Positions 1 through 9,096 of a stretch of 64,000 bases of DNA are shown here, piece after piece; within the stretch, counting starts at the first letter, position 1; the number at the start of each line of letters is the position of its first letter. This DNA is from Flammeovirgaceae bacterium (GTDB lineage Bacteria; Bacteroidota; Bacteroidia; Cytophagales; Cyclobacteriaceae). The DNA is taken from the NCBI GenBank assembly GCA_020635915.1, contig JACJYU010000001.1, positions 558,001-622,000 of the forward strand, read 5' to 3'. Position numbers and translations under genes: made by a program. Under the pieces are notes generated by a model that was not told where the DNA came from, searched no databases, and saw nothing but the letters and a program-made list of their open reading frames with translations.

Positions 1-114
1 CCTGAAGTAAACGAGCAGGTGCGGGTGGGCGATCCCGTGGATTTGTGGCTGGCCCCGCCAGGGTACAAGGAACCTAACGACATGGAAGAAGAGCCAGGAA
101 CCGATGAATTATAG
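1..114 (+). CDS. PASTA-domain-like protein, C-terminal end only
   Basis: The window opens inside a reading frame that continues to a TAG at 112-114, giving the last 37 residues of a protein. The visible part reads V-R-V-G-D-P-V-D-L-W-L and then an acidic tail. The G-x-x-V-D-L-W-L pattern is what ends a PASTA repeat in Bacteroidota PASTA proteins; this is an inference from a very short fragment. The start of the next gene (104) overlaps its last 11 bases in another frame, so the two are probably co-transcribed. Confidence 0.5.
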   Translation, partial: PEVNEQVRVGDPVDLWLAPPGYKEPNDMEEEPGTDEL

Positions 115-2032
115 GAATATATGTTGCCTGGCTTCCATTTTCTTTATTAATGCCCAGGTGGCATTTTCACAATTTACCATTCTCCCCCTTCCCAAAGAAA
201 AGCCCGGGCCGGCTGCCGCAGGGCGCACGCAGGCCCTTGCGCCCATGCCCCTGCCCTTCTGGGACGACTTTTCGTTTTCCAACGTTCCCGGCATGCCCCA
301 CGACACCTTGTGGCAATCGGGAAATTCCGTTTCGCTGAATACGGGCATGGGCATACGCCCCCCCTCCCTGGGGGTGGCCACCTTTGACGGGCTCAATGCC
401 GCGGGAAGCCCGTATGTGGCCAACGACCCATTGGCCAAGGGCATTGCCGACAGCCTGGTGTCACGGCCCCTTGCGCTGGGCCAGGTGCCACCGGCAGAAA
501 GGAACAGCGTCTTTTTAAGTTTTTATTACCAATTCCAGGGGAATGGCGAGCCGCCCGACCCGGGGGACCAACTGAGGGTGCTGTTTAAAGATGTGACGGG
601 CGCCTGGATCACCGTGCGCACCATCGAAAATGACGGAAGCCTGGACCCCACGGTGTTTATGCAAACACTTGTCCCGGTGGCGGGTGACGCCTTCTTCCAC
701 GATGGCTTTCAGTTCGCCATCCAAAGCTATGGAAGGCTATCGGGGCCCTACGATACCTGGAACGTAGATTACGTGTACCTGAACAAAGGCAGGAACGCCA
801 GCGACACCAGCTATCCCGACAGGACCATTTCCATCCCCCTCACCTCCATGGTAAACGGGTACTATGCCATGCCCTACGATCATTTTATGGAAGACCCTGC
901 GGCCCACCTTACACCCCCCATTTTGTCGCTGCACAACCTAGAATATATCCCGGGCAATACCACCCAAAGCGATGTGCAACCCATCAATTACGACTCCGAA
1001 GACTCCATTTTCGTTTACCGCGGTGGCATGGAAACGGTGTATACGCACACCCTTGACATGGCCACTTCCATAGGAAACCCCATTCAGCCGTTGGAATTCA
1101 GGCAAACGCCCATCCAGGCCCTGCCGGATTTGACCCCACTCAGCCCATTGGATTCGGCCGTGCGCATAAAACTAAAGCTTTGGATCAACTCCGGTGACAA
1201 TATAGTGCCTTCCATGGCCAACCCGCTGGGCGACTACAACACCGTGAAGTACGCCCCCATTGACTTCAGGCACAACGACACCACGCGGGTGGAGTACATC
1301 CTGGACAATTACTACGCCTATGACGATGGCACGGCAGAATATGGCGCGGCCCTCAACCAGCCCGGGGCGCTGCTCGCCTACCTGTTTACCCTGGAAAATA
1401 CTTCGAAGCAAGACACTTTGGTGGCCCTAGACTTCTACTTCCCTGAGTTTGGCAAGGACATCGGGCAATCCATTGACATACAAATCCGGAAAGACCTTTC
1501 CGGGGACCCCGGCTCGTTCCTTCACAACCAAACGGAAAACGTGGTGCGTGGAACGAAGAACCATTTTTGGAGGGTGGGGCTGTCGAGGCGGGTGGGGGTA
1601 AAAGGCGAATTTTATGTGGGTTGGAAACAAACGACATCCACCTCCCTGCCCATTGGGCTGGACAAAAACACCAACTCCGGTGACAAAATATTTTTCAACA
1701 CCAACGGGGCCTGGGAACAAAACATGAACCTTGCCGGCAGCCTGATGATACGCCCCGTATTTGGGAAAGGGGACGGCATCGTTACCGGGTGGCCATTGCC
1801 CGAAGCCCATCGTGTGCAATTTTACCCCAATCCTTCCCATGGCAGCTTTATAGTGGAAGGGGAAGCGAGGATCATAAAAGTATATGATGTGACCGGGCGC
1901 ACCATCGGGATATCGGTGGAAAAAACCCCGGAGGGGCAACGGGTCCAGCTTTTAAACGCGCGGCCGGGGATGTATATTTTGCATCTCTTCGGCCCGGGCG
2001 GGGCTTCCTCCCATCGCATCAGGGTTGACTAG
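104..2032 (+). CDS. Secreted protein with type A T9SS C-terminal sorting domain
   Basis: A 642-residue exported protein. It begins with a signal peptide of about 23 residues (hydrophobic stretch then A-F-S-Q). The C-terminal 70 residues have the type A T9SS sorting pattern: F-Y-P-N-P near residue 575, then K-V-Y-D-V-T-G-R, then a P-G-M-Y-I-L motif and basic end. Proteins of this class are exported by Sec, cross the outer membrane through T9SS and are usually anchored on the surface. The middle (about 30-560) is beta-rich without a domain I can name. The start overlaps the upstream PASTA-like gene by 11 bp. Its last 14 bp overlap the end of the convergent protease gene. Confidence 0.85.
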   Translation: MNYRNICCLASIFFINAQVAFSQFTILPLPKEKPGPAAAGRTQALAPMPLPFWDDFSFSNVPGMPHDTLWQSGNSVSLNTGMGIRPPSLGVATFDGLNAAGSPYVANDPLAKGIADSLVSRPLALGQVPPAERNSVFLSFYYQFQGNGEPPDPGDQLRVLFKDVTGAWITVRTIENDGSLDPTVFMQTLVPVAGDAFFHDGFQFAIQSYGRLSGPYDTWNVDYVYLNKGRNASDTSYPDRTISIPLTSMVNGYYAMPYDHFMEDPAAHLTPPILSLHNLEYIPGNTTQSDVQPINYDSEDSIFVYRGGMETVYTHTLDMATSIGNPIQPLEFRQTPIQALPDLTPLSPLDSAVRIKLKLWINSGDNIVPSMANPLGDYNTVKYAPIDFRHNDTTRVEYILDNYYAYDDGTAEYGAALNQPGALLAYLFTLENTSKQDTLVALDFYFPEFGKDIGQSIDIQIRKDLSGDPGSFLHNQTENVVRGTKNHFWRVGLSRRVGVKGEFYVGWKQTTSTSLPIGLDKNTNSGDKIFFNTNGAWEQNMNLAGSLMIRPVFGKGDGIVTGWPLPEAHRVQFYPNPSHGSFIVEGEARIIKVYDVTGRTIGISVEKTPEGQRVQLLNARPGMYILHLFGPGGASSHRIRVD

Positions 2033-3167
2033 CCCCTGTGATTACGATTTCAAGTGGGTTTGGGGCAAAGCAAATGACAAACACCAACAGCGCAAACCAC
2101 CCGAGTGCTTTCCTTCCTGCGGTTAGCGGGTTTTCCATTTCGGAAGGCGGGTGTTGCACGCCAATAAACCTGCCGATGATAAAAACAAAAAGCAGCCAGC
2201 CCGGGTAGCCCTGGATACCGGGGACGAGGGTTGCCAGCAGGTATTGCAGGGCAAAAACAGTGAGGGCGTACATCAATGTATCCTTCCATTTAAGGCCCAG
2301 GCCGGTAAGGCAGAGGTAGAGAAAGCCCACAAACAGGGGTATCTCCCAAGCCAGTTGGTTAGGCGGGTCGCCCGGGTTGATGTACCCCAGGCCTGCGTAG
2401 AACAGGAACAAGGTAAAGGCAATTGACGCTACCTGCCTGTGGCCCTTAAAGCCCAGCAGGCCATACACCACATGGCCGCCATCCAACTGGCCGATGGGGA
2501 GCAGGTTGATGCTGGTAAACACCAATGACAGGAACCCTGCAAAGAGGAAGGGATAATGGATGATTTCGTGCATGTTGGGGATACGGGCCGGGTCCGCAAC
2601 GAATTTCTCAAAAAAAACAAACAAGAGGTTTTTTCCTATCATCACGTCTGCGCCTGCATTTTCCGCCAGGTAAGAGGGCGTGTACACAAAGTTGGCGTAA
2701 TCCAGGCCAAACTGTTGATACTCGGGGTGGAACTGGAAAATATATTCCGGGGGCGGCAAGTGGGCGAACCCATACCACAAGACCCCGATGGCCACCACAA
2801 ACCCTGCGAGGGGCCCGGCAATACCAATATCAAAATGGTGTTGCTTGGAGGTCACCTTTCCCTTTAGCCTAATGAGCGCCCCCATGGTGCCGATCATAAA
2901 TGGAAGGGGCGGCAACGGGATGAAGTAGGGCAAGGTGGTTTTTACCTTGTAATGGATGGCGGCAAAGTAATGCCCAAACTCATGCACGGTAAGGATGAGC
3001 AGGAAGGGGATGGAATACGACATGCCCTTGTAAAAATCCAGCCAACCGTAGCCGGGCATAAACACGGACCTTCCGTACGTCCACTCCGACCCCGCCAGGG
3101 TGGTGGTAATGAAGGTAACCACGAAGAGCGAGGTGTGGACCAGTATTTGTTTTGGCCTTATCCCCAT
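2019..3167 (-). CDS. Site-2 protease family (M50) membrane zinc metalloprotease
   Basis: A 382-residue polytopic membrane protein of the M50/S2P family, which cut substrates within the membrane. The zinc-binding H-E-F-G-H motif lies at residues 62-66 in an early transmembrane helix. The second metal site, L-D-G-G-H at 228-232 after N-L-L-P-I-G-Q, matches the family's NxxPxxxLDG pattern. About seven hydrophobic segments surround these motifs. No PDZ domain is visible, so this is the simple S2P architecture. It is co-transcribed with the upstream HAD phosphatase, which it overlaps by 10 bp. The substrate cannot be told from sequence. Confidence 0.88.
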   Translation of the reverse strand: MGIRPKQILVHTSLFVVTFITTTLAGSEWTYGRSVFMPGYGWLDFYKGMSYSIPFLLILTVHEFGHYFAAIHYKVKTTLPYFIPLPPLPFMIGTMGALIRLKGKVTSKQHHFDIGIAGPLAGFVVAIGVLWYGFAHLPPPEYIFQFHPEYQQFGLDYANFVYTPSYLAENAGADVMIGKNLLFVFFEKFVADPARIPNMHEIIHYPFLFAGFLSLVFTSINLLPIGQLDGGHVVYGLLGFKGHRQVASIAFTLFLFYAGLGYINPGDPPNQLAWEIPLFVGFLYLCLTGLGLKWKDTLMYALTVFALQYLLATLVPGIQGYPGWLLFVFIIGRFIGVQHPPSEMENPLTAGRKALGWFALLVFVICFAPNPLEIVITGASQP

Positions 3168-3805
3168 CCGAACAGCTCAAAAAGTTGGTGGGGGCCGGTT
3201 ATGTGAAAGGTGCTGATGCCGGTAGGCTTTGCCCCTTCAAGGTTTGCCCGGTTGTCGTCAATAAAAAGGGTATCGGCTGGCACCAACCCATTTTCTGAAA
3301 GCACCTTTTCAAATACCTCCAAATCCGGTTTCCTCATGTGCACCAGGTGCGAATAATACGACTTTTCAAAATAAGGCCCCAATGAAACGTCACCGGTGGT
3401 TTCCTTCAGTATCCTGTTGAAACAGGCATAGTGCACCTCGTTGGTATTGCTCAACAGGAACAGGCGGTGCGCGGCCCGGAGCGAACCCAAAAGCCTGATC
3501 CTTTCCCCCGGGATGTCCAGCAGCATGGCGTTCATGCAGTCATCTATTTCCTCATCGGTGGCCTTTACCTTAAATTCCTTTCTCACGGCTTCCCTGAACG
3601 CCCCAACCGGTACCTGTCCTTTTTCAAATTGTTTGTAGGCATCAAAATGAAGGAAATGGTGTTGAATGGCGGCTGCAGGGAGGGCAGACACGCGGGCCAA
3701 CCGCTCCACTGTTTTGGCTTCATCCAGGTTGATGATCACCCCACCCAAGTCAAAAATGATATTTTTAAAATCCCTGGCTGGCACAGTACCTGTTGAAGGG
3801 CGCAA
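3158..3805 (-). CDS. HAD-superfamily phosphatase, YihX-like
   Basis: A 215-residue soluble HAD-IA hydrolase. Motif I is F-D-L-G-G-V near residues 18-23, with the nucleophilic Asp at 19 and Gly instead of the usual second Asp, as in the YihX group (E. coli YihX is a glucose-1-phosphate phosphatase). Motif II is S-N-T (L-L-S-N-T-N) and motif IV is I-D-D-N-R-A-N-L-E-G-A, again YihX-like. It heads a two-gene minus-strand operon with the M50 protease. The annotated start gives an N-terminal tail of about 13 residues before the first beta strand; a slightly later start is possible. The substrate is unknown. Confidence 0.85.
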   Translation of the reverse strand: MRPSTGTVPARDFKNIIFDLGGVIINLDEAKTVERLARVSALPAAAIQHHFLHFDAYKQFEKGQVPVGAFREAVRKEFKVKATDEEIDDCMNAMLLDIPGERIRLLGSLRAAHRLFLLSNTNEVHYACFNRILKETTGDVSLGPYFEKSYYSHLVHMRKPDLEVFEKVLSENGLVPADTLFIDDNRANLEGAKPTGISTFHITGPHQLFELFGWG

Positions 3806-3860
3806 AATAATTGTTTACAGTAATGGTTAGGTACCCTGTTGGCGAAGAAGAACCTTTAAG

Positions 3861-3934
3861 TGGGCCCTGCTGGGATCGAACCAGCGACCACCTGATTATG
3901 AGTCAGGTGCTCTAACCATCTGAGCTAAGGGCCC
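3861..3934 (-). tRNA. tRNA with CAT anticodon, Ile2-like (lysidine type) rather than Met
   Basis: The minus strand folds into a full 74-nt cloverleaf: a 7-bp acceptor stem (GGGCCCT with AGGGCCC), D arm with TTAGCTCAG, a 5-bp anticodon stem, loop CTCATAA with anticodon CAT, and T arm with GGTTCGATCC. The discriminator is A and no CCA is encoded. The 5' TTAGCTCAG, the GACTCATAATC loop and the TGGTCGCTGGTTC stretch resemble E. coli tRNA-Ile2 more than elongator tRNA-Met. I therefore favour Ile2 (CAT modified to read ATA), but automated tools may call it Met. Confidence 0.93.
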
Positions 3935-4238
3935 CTAAAACAGGCTGCAATTTTAAGGATTTAGCCTTTGATTTCACAATACACCGTGAGGTTTGTCAAA
4001 AATCACTGCGCACAAACCTATCCTTCTGGGCACGCATGTGCCCGCCCCCGCGAGGGTAGGCAGGTACTGAATTGAAAAGGAATCCTGCCCCCGGTGCCCG
4101 GGCTACCGCCCATAAAACTTGTACGGGGAGGTTTACCACCTGTCCCCAGGCCAATCCCAAGGGGCAAACTTTTACAGGATACCATTTTCCATTAATGAAA
4201 AATATGTTAAAATTGGGTTCTTAAACCAAAACCTACAG
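3935..4238. other. Intergenic region between the tRNA and a lipoprotein gene
   Basis: This 304-bp gap has no convincing gene. It holds a perfect short hairpin, GGGCAC-GCAT-GTGCCC at 4028-4043, followed by further GC-rich palindromic sequence to about 4112. An in-frame upstream ATG exists at 4119, but it would place 40 residues before a clear lipoprotein signal, so I treat 4119-4238 as leader. I could not identify a clean promoter. Confidence 0.5.
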
Positions 4239-5129
4239 ATGAAATTCACTCACCATAATGCCCTTACCCTACTCGTTTTACTGACCTTCGGCCTATGGTC
4301 TTGCGGGTCCTCCACAAAAGAGGGGGACAACAATTCCGAAGATTTTAAAAAAGCAGAGGAGTCGTTGCAAGAACAGATCCAGGACGTAGTTTACAATATC
4401 CCATCACCTTCCGAAATCCCCTATTTGCTTGAGGCCACCGGTGCCGAGTACAACCAAAGCCTGGTGAACAGCAAGGCAAAAGCCGATCAATATGGCACCA
4501 TCAGCGATAAAGCAGCCTTGAACCTTGGCGTATATGCCGCTGATATCGGCTATTTGAGCTCTTACGGAAAGACACAGGAGGCCATTGACTACCTGAATGT
4601 TTGCAAGAAACTTGCCGACAACCTGGGGGTAATCGGGTCGTTTGATATGGAGGTGTTAAAAAGCTTTGAGGCCAATATTGGCAATAAAGACTCCCTGGCC
4701 CGCATCCTCAACCGGTCCATCCAGAAAACGGACGAATACCTGAAGGACGACAGCCGCACCAAACTTGCCGCATTGATCCTTACCGGCAGTTTTGCAGAGG
4801 GACTGTACATCTCCACCGGGTTGATAAAAAGCTACCCCAAAGACATCCTTCCTGACGACAGCAGGAACCTGATCCTCACACCATTGATGCGCGTGGTGCT
4901 GGAGCAGGAAAAATCGGTGGACGAGTTGTTGAAAATGCTGAGCACCATTGACCAGGCCGAGCCCGTGGCCGGCATTGTGACCGACCTGAATGCCCTAAAG
5001 GAAAGCTACCGCGCGCTCAACATCGAAGAACAGATCAAAAACAACAGGGCAGACCTGGTGCTCACCGACAAGAACCTTGCGGAAATCACCACCATTGTGG
5101 AGAAAATAAGAGGCTCCATAACCGGGTAA
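4239..5129 (+). CDS. Conserved lipoprotein of unknown function
   Basis: Taking ATG 4239, the product is 296 residues. It starts with a lipoprotein signal peptide: a basic N-terminus, a hydrophobic core, then L-W-S-C with the lipid-attached Cys at 22. An acidic, Lys/Glu-rich linker follows, then a helical domain without a catalytic motif I recognise. I chose 4239 over the in-frame ATG at 4119 because only the shorter form puts the signal peptide at the N-terminus. A strong hairpin terminator follows the gene, so it appears to be monocistronic. It is probably periplasm- or outer-membrane-facing; the function is unknown. Confidence 0.78.
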   Translation: MKFTHHNALTLLVLLTFGLWSCGSSTKEGDNNSEDFKKAEESLQEQIQDVVYNIPSPSEIPYLLEATGAEYNQSLVNSKAKADQYGTISDKAALNLGVYAADIGYLSSYGKTQEAIDYLNVCKKLADNLGVIGSFDMEVLKSFEANIGNKDSLARILNRSIQKTDEYLKDDSRTKLAALILTGSFAEGLYISTGLIKSYPKDILPDDSRNLILTPLMRVVLEQEKSVDELLKMLSTIDQAEPVAGIVTDLNALKESYRALNIEEQIKNNRADLVLTDKNLAEITTIVEKIRGSITG

Positions 5130-5151
5130 TTTTTTACTGCGACCGTTAAAG

Positions 5152-5207
5152 GGGCTGTCTCCCGCTTTTGTTCCATGAACAAACATAGGGGACAGCCTCG
5201 TTTTTTT
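5152..5207 (+). terminator. Rho-independent terminator with a nested palindrome
   Basis: An outer stem pairs GGCTGTC(T)CCC near 5153-5163 with GGGGACAGCC near 5187-5197, with one bulged T. It is followed by a run of seven T at 5201-5207. The loop contains a second perfect palindrome, TTTGTTC-CAT-GAACAAA. It lies 22 bp after the lipoprotein stop codon. Confidence 0.75.
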
Positions 5208-5262
5208 GCCTTCCATACCTCAAATCCTTTGTTACCTTTATTGAACCCAAAATGACCCGTTT

Positions 5263-8200
5263 ATGAGCGAGCCCGTACTCAATGCCATCATACGACTGTT
5301 TGCACTGGTGGCCAAGGAAGACCTGGTGACCAAGTCGGAGCGGGACCATATCCAGTCATTCTTGTCCGACCACCTAAGCCTAAAGGCGGTGGAGGGCAAA
5401 ATGAAACTATTCGACCAATACTCGCACCTGCTTTCGGGCAAAATGTCGTCCGAAGAAGAGGAAAAGGCCATCACCTCCATGTGCGAATCCATCAATAAAG
5501 AGATCGCACAAAAGCAGAAAATGGTGATCATGGTGGAGCTTATGAGCGTGGTGATGGTGGATGGCACAATTTCGGCCCGGGAAAAATACCTGGCCAAGGC
5601 CACAGGTGCCGCGCTCAACATTGGGCAGCACGACATTGAATTGATAGAAAAGTTTTTGATGGCCCAGGCCCCGGACAAGCTTGACCACGAAGACATCCTG
5701 GTGATCGACAGCCATGAACAAGGGTATAACCAGTGCAAACATATTTACCGCCCGGGGCTGGACGGATTTGTGGCGGTACTGCACATCAAAAGCACCGACA
5801 CGTACTTTTTTGAATACCTGGGAAATTCCGATGTGTTTCTCAACGGGGTGCCGCAAAAGGCGGGCAGGATCAACGTACTGGCCACCGGAAGTGCCATTCG
5901 CTGGAAAAACATCACCCCTATCTATTATGGGGACGTGCTTGCCCAATTCAATCAAATGCATGATGGCGCCAGGCTGAGCTTTGAGGCAAAAAACATCACC
6001 TATCGTTTTAAGAACGGCAAGCTGGGGCTGCGCCAAGTCAATGTATTCGAAGAGTCGGGAAAACTTGTGGCCCTGATGGGGGCCAGCGGGGCCGGCAAGT
6101 CCACCTTGCTGCACGTGCTCAACGGGACCGAAAAGCCAACGGAAGGGCAAGTGTTGATCAATGGCATTGACATACACCAACACCCCGATAAAATAGAGGG
6201 CGTCATCGGTTTTGTCCCACAAGATGATTTGTTGATTGAAGACCTCACCGTTTTCCAGAATTTATATTTTGCCGCCAAGCTATGCTTCAACCACTTATCG
6301 GAAGAAGGCATCCACGACCTGGTGACGCGCACGCTGGAAGACCTGGGGCTGGTGGAGACGAAAGACCTGACCGTGGGGTCCCCGTTGAGAAAGACCATAA
6401 GCGGGGGGCAAAGGAAACGCCTGAACATTGGGTTGGAGCTGCTTCGTGAGCCCACCGTCCTTTTTTGTGACGAGCCCACTTCCGGGCTATCCTCACGGGA
6501 TTCAGAAAACATCATCGACCTGTTAAAGGAATTGTCGCTCAAGGGAAAGCTCGTGTTTGCGGTGATCCACCAGCCCTCTTCCGACATTTTCAAAATGTTC
6601 GACAAGCTGGTCATACTGGATACAGGAGGGTATCAAATTTACTATGGCAATCCGATAGATGCGGTCACGTACTTTAAACAGAGCATCAACCTCATCAACA
6701 GCGACCAGGGCGAGTGCGTGTCGTGTGGGAACGTGAACCCCGAACAGATCTTCAACATCATAGAAACGCGCGTAATCAACGAATACGGGAATTTTACCAG
6801 CGAGCGAAGGTTCTCCCCCGAACAATGGGAGGAGCGGTTCAGGAAGGACGTGGAAATAGAAAAAGTGCTGCCGTCAAAGGAGGTGCCGCAGAGTTCGCTC
6901 AACATACCGGGATGGTTAAAACAAACAAAACTGTTTTCGTTGCGCGATATGCTTTCCAAGCTGGGCAACCGCCAGTATATGGTCATCAACCTGTTGGAGG
7001 CACCGCTCCTGGCGTTCATCCTTGCCTTTATCGTGCGCTATTACAATACAGACAATCCCTTTCAGGATTATGTGTTTGCCAAAAACCTCAATATGCCCGC
7101 TTATTTTTTTATGAGCGTGATCGTGGCCCTTTTTATGGGCCTTACCGTAAGCGCGGAGGAGATCATCAGGGACCGGAAAATACTAAAAAGGGAGGCGTTC
7201 CTGCACCTGAGCCGCAGCAGTTATATCGTCTCCAAGATTTCCATTTTGTTCATGATCTCGGCATTCCAGACTTTCCTGTTTGTGCTGGTAGGCAATTACA
7301 TTCTGGAGATCAGGGGAATGCTGCTGGTGCACTGGGCCATACTGTTCACGACCTCCTGCTTTGCCAACCTGCTCGGCCTCAACATATCGTCTGCCTTCAA
7401 CTCGGCCATTACGATCTACATCCTCATACCCATTTTGCTCATCCCACAACTTATTTTGAGCGGGGTGGTGGTGAAGTTCGACAAATTAAACCCTGTAATC
7501 GGCAACACCGAGACCGTGCCTGTGGTGGGCGACCTTATGGCCTCGCGGTGGGCCTTTGAAGCCGCCATGGTGGCCCAGTTCAAAGACAATGAATTTGAAA
7601 AACAGTTCTACGGATACGACAAAACCATGGCGGGATCGGATTACAAAAAAATATACTATATCCCTGCCCTGGAGTCGCAGTTGGCCTTTGTCAATAGCCA
7701 TTATACCTCCACCGATGAGGAGGTCAAACAGCAATTGGCCGACAACCTGGAGTTGCTGAGGAACGAGATCAAAAGCGAGCTCGATATGGTTGGGCACGAA
7801 AACTTTCCTGAAGTTGACCGGTTTTACCCCGGGCAGTATGACTCCAGCCTCTATCCTGTGGCCACCCGGTTCCTGAGCACGCTAAACAAGTATTACATCG
7901 CCCGGTACAACAACGCAAACCAAAAGAAAGACGCCATAATAAGGGAAAGAACCGCCACGGAAGAAGGCGAAAAGGAATTTGAAAAACTTAAAGGACGTTA
8001 TCAAAACGAGGCCATCGCAGAGCTGGTCAAAAACACAATTGAACAGCACCGTATAGTAAGAAGTGGCAACGAACTGGTGCAAAAGATATTCCCTATATAC
8101 AAAGACCCCGACCCAAAGAACATGGTTGACTTCGATGCGCAGTTCTATATGGCACGCAAGCATTTCTTTGGCCAAAACATTGACACGTTCTATTTCAACC

Positions 8201-8316
8201 TGGGGGTGGTCTGGTTTATGACCATTATCCTGGTCATAACGCTATACTACGAAGTGTTGAGAAAAATAATTGATGGATTGGGCAATATTTCAAACCCCAT
8301 ACCCAAGCGTATGTAG
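5263..8316 (+). CDS. ABC transporter fusion protein with TerB-like and FHA-like N-terminal regions
   Basis: A 1017-residue single-chain ABC protein of the ABCG/White-type order (ATPase before membrane domain). Residues 1-138 are all-helical and look like a TerB-type domain. Residues about 145-230 are beta-rich with an FHA-like pattern (G-N-S-D-V-F-L-N-G-V). The ATPase follows: Walker A G-A-S-G-A-G-K-S-T at 273-281, signature S-G-G-Q-R-K-R at 380-386 and Walker B V-L-F-C-D-E-P at 399-405. Transmembrane segments begin near residue 575, interrupted by a large hydrophilic region and ending with a last helix near residue 985. FHA domains normally bind phosphothreonine, so transport may be kinase-controlled; that is inference. 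The next gene starts 2 bp after its stop. The substrate is unknown. Confidence 0.85.
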   Translation: MSEPVLNAIIRLFALVAKEDLVTKSERDHIQSFLSDHLSLKAVEGKMKLFDQYSHLLSGKMSSEEEEKAITSMCESINKEIAQKQKMVIMVELMSVVMVDGTISAREKYLAKATGAALNIGQHDIELIEKFLMAQAPDKLDHEDILVIDSHEQGYNQCKHIYRPGLDGFVAVLHIKSTDTYFFEYLGNSDVFLNGVPQKAGRINVLATGSAIRWKNITPIYYGDVLAQFNQMHDGARLSFEAKNITYRFKNGKLGLRQVNVFEESGKLVALMGASGAGKSTLLHVLNGTEKPTEGQVLINGIDIHQHPDKIEGVIGFVPQDDLLIEDLTVFQNLYFAAKLCFNHLSEEGIHDLVTRTLEDLGLVETKDLTVGSPLRKTISGGQRKRLNIGLELLREPTVLFCDEPTSGLSSRDSENIIDLLKELSLKGKLVFAVIHQPSSDIFKMFDKLVILDTGGYQIYYGNPIDAVTYFKQSINLINSDQGECVSCGNVNPEQIFNIIETRVINEYGNFTSERRFSPEQWEERFRKDVEIEKVLPSKEVPQSSLNIPGWLKQTKLFSLRDMLSKLGNRQYMVINLLEAPLLAFILAFIVRYYNTDNPFQDYVFAKNLNMPAYFFMSVIVALFMGLTVSAEEIIRDRKILKREAFLHLSRSSYIVSKISILFMISAFQTFLFVLVGNYILEIRGMLLVHWAILFTTSCFANLLGLNISSAFNSAITIYILIPILLIPQLILSGVVVKFDKLNPVIGNTETVPVVGDLMASRWAFEAAMVAQFKDNEFEKQFYGYDKTMAGSDYKKIYYIPALESQLAFVNSHYTSTDEEVKQQLADNLELLRNEIKSELDMVGHENFPEVDRFYPGQYDSSLYPVATRFLSTLNKYYIARYNNANQKKDAIIRERTATEEGEKEFEKLKGRYQNEAIAELVKNTIEQHRIVRSGNELVQKIFPIYKDPDPKNMVDFDAQFYMARKHFFGQNIDTFYFNLGVVWFMTIILVITLYYEVLRKIIDGLGNISNPIPKRM

Positions 8317-8318
8317 CC

Positions 8319-9086
8319 ATGTTTTTCTTTTTTTCCAAAACGCTGAACTATCTGATGATGCCGCTGGTGGTCATCACTATTTTCTTTGTTTTGTCCGCAT
8401 TCCTCAAAAACAAGCTGAAAAAATGGTGTTTCTTTTCCGGCCTTGTGCTCCTGTTGCTCTTCTCCAACGATTTTGTTGCCAATGAGCTGATGACGGCATG
8501 GGAAATACCCGCCACCCCCTTCGAGGCCATCCACAAAAAATACGAATGGGCCGTCCTGTTGAGTGGTGTGGCCAGAGGCGATATGGAGCCCAAAGACCGC
8601 GTGTACTTTGGCCGTGGTGCCGACAGGGTGTTCCATACCGTGCAGTTGTACAAACTTGGCATTGTAAAAAAAATTTTGGTTTCGGGGGGGAGCGGCCGCC
8701 TGCTGGACATTGGGGAGCGGGAATCGGTGGACCTGGCCAATGCCATGGCCATGATGGGGGTGCGCCCTGAGGACATTTTTATCGAAGGTGACTCCAGGAA
8801 CACACATGAGTCGGCAGTGAAAACAAAAAAGATGTTATTCGATATAGGCACCTCGCCCGATAAATGCATCCTGGTCACCTCGGGCTACCACATGCGGAGG
8901 GCGTTGGGGTGTTTCAACAAGGCCGGCTGGCCCATGGATTCCTTCAGTGCGGATTTCCTTTCGCACCCGCGGTCCTTTACCTTTGACATATTGTTCATCC
9001 CGAAAATCGAAGCACTTACCACCTGGCACCACCTCATCAAGGAAACCGTAGGGTACATCTCCTATGCTGCCGTAGGGTACATTTAA
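8319..9086 (+). CDS. YdcF/ElyC family DUF218 membrane protein
   Basis: A 255-residue protein with two N-terminal transmembrane helices and then a DUF218 (YdcF/SanA/ElyC) domain. Family features visible are A-V-L-L-S-G near residue 80, I-L-V-S-G-G-S-G near 120, the E-x-x-S-x-N-T-x-E-S motif and the closing V-T-S-G-Y-H-M-R-R-A. Family members affect envelope polysaccharide or peptidoglycan precursor metabolism, but the enzymatic activity is unsettled. It begins 2 bp after the ABC transporter stop codon and is followed closely by the DUF2062 gene, so all three form one operon. Confidence 0.85.
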   Translation: MFFFFSKTLNYLMMPLVVITIFFVLSAFLKNKLKKWCFFSGLVLLLLFSNDFVANELMTAWEIPATPFEAIHKKYEWAVLLSGVARGDMEPKDRVYFGRGADRVFHTVQLYKLGIVKKILVSGGSGRLLDIGERESVDLANAMAMMGVRPEDIFIEGDSRNTHESAVKTKKMLFDIGTSPDKCILVTSGYHMRRALGCFNKAGWPMDSFSADFLSHPRSFTFDILFIPKIEALTTWHHLIKETVGYISYAAVGYI

Positions 9087-9096
9087 TCCAATTCAA

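Noticed and set aside
4119..4238. In-frame N-terminal extension of the lipoprotein gene from ATG 4119
   Set aside because: It would bury a clear lipoprotein signal peptide 40 residues inside the protein.
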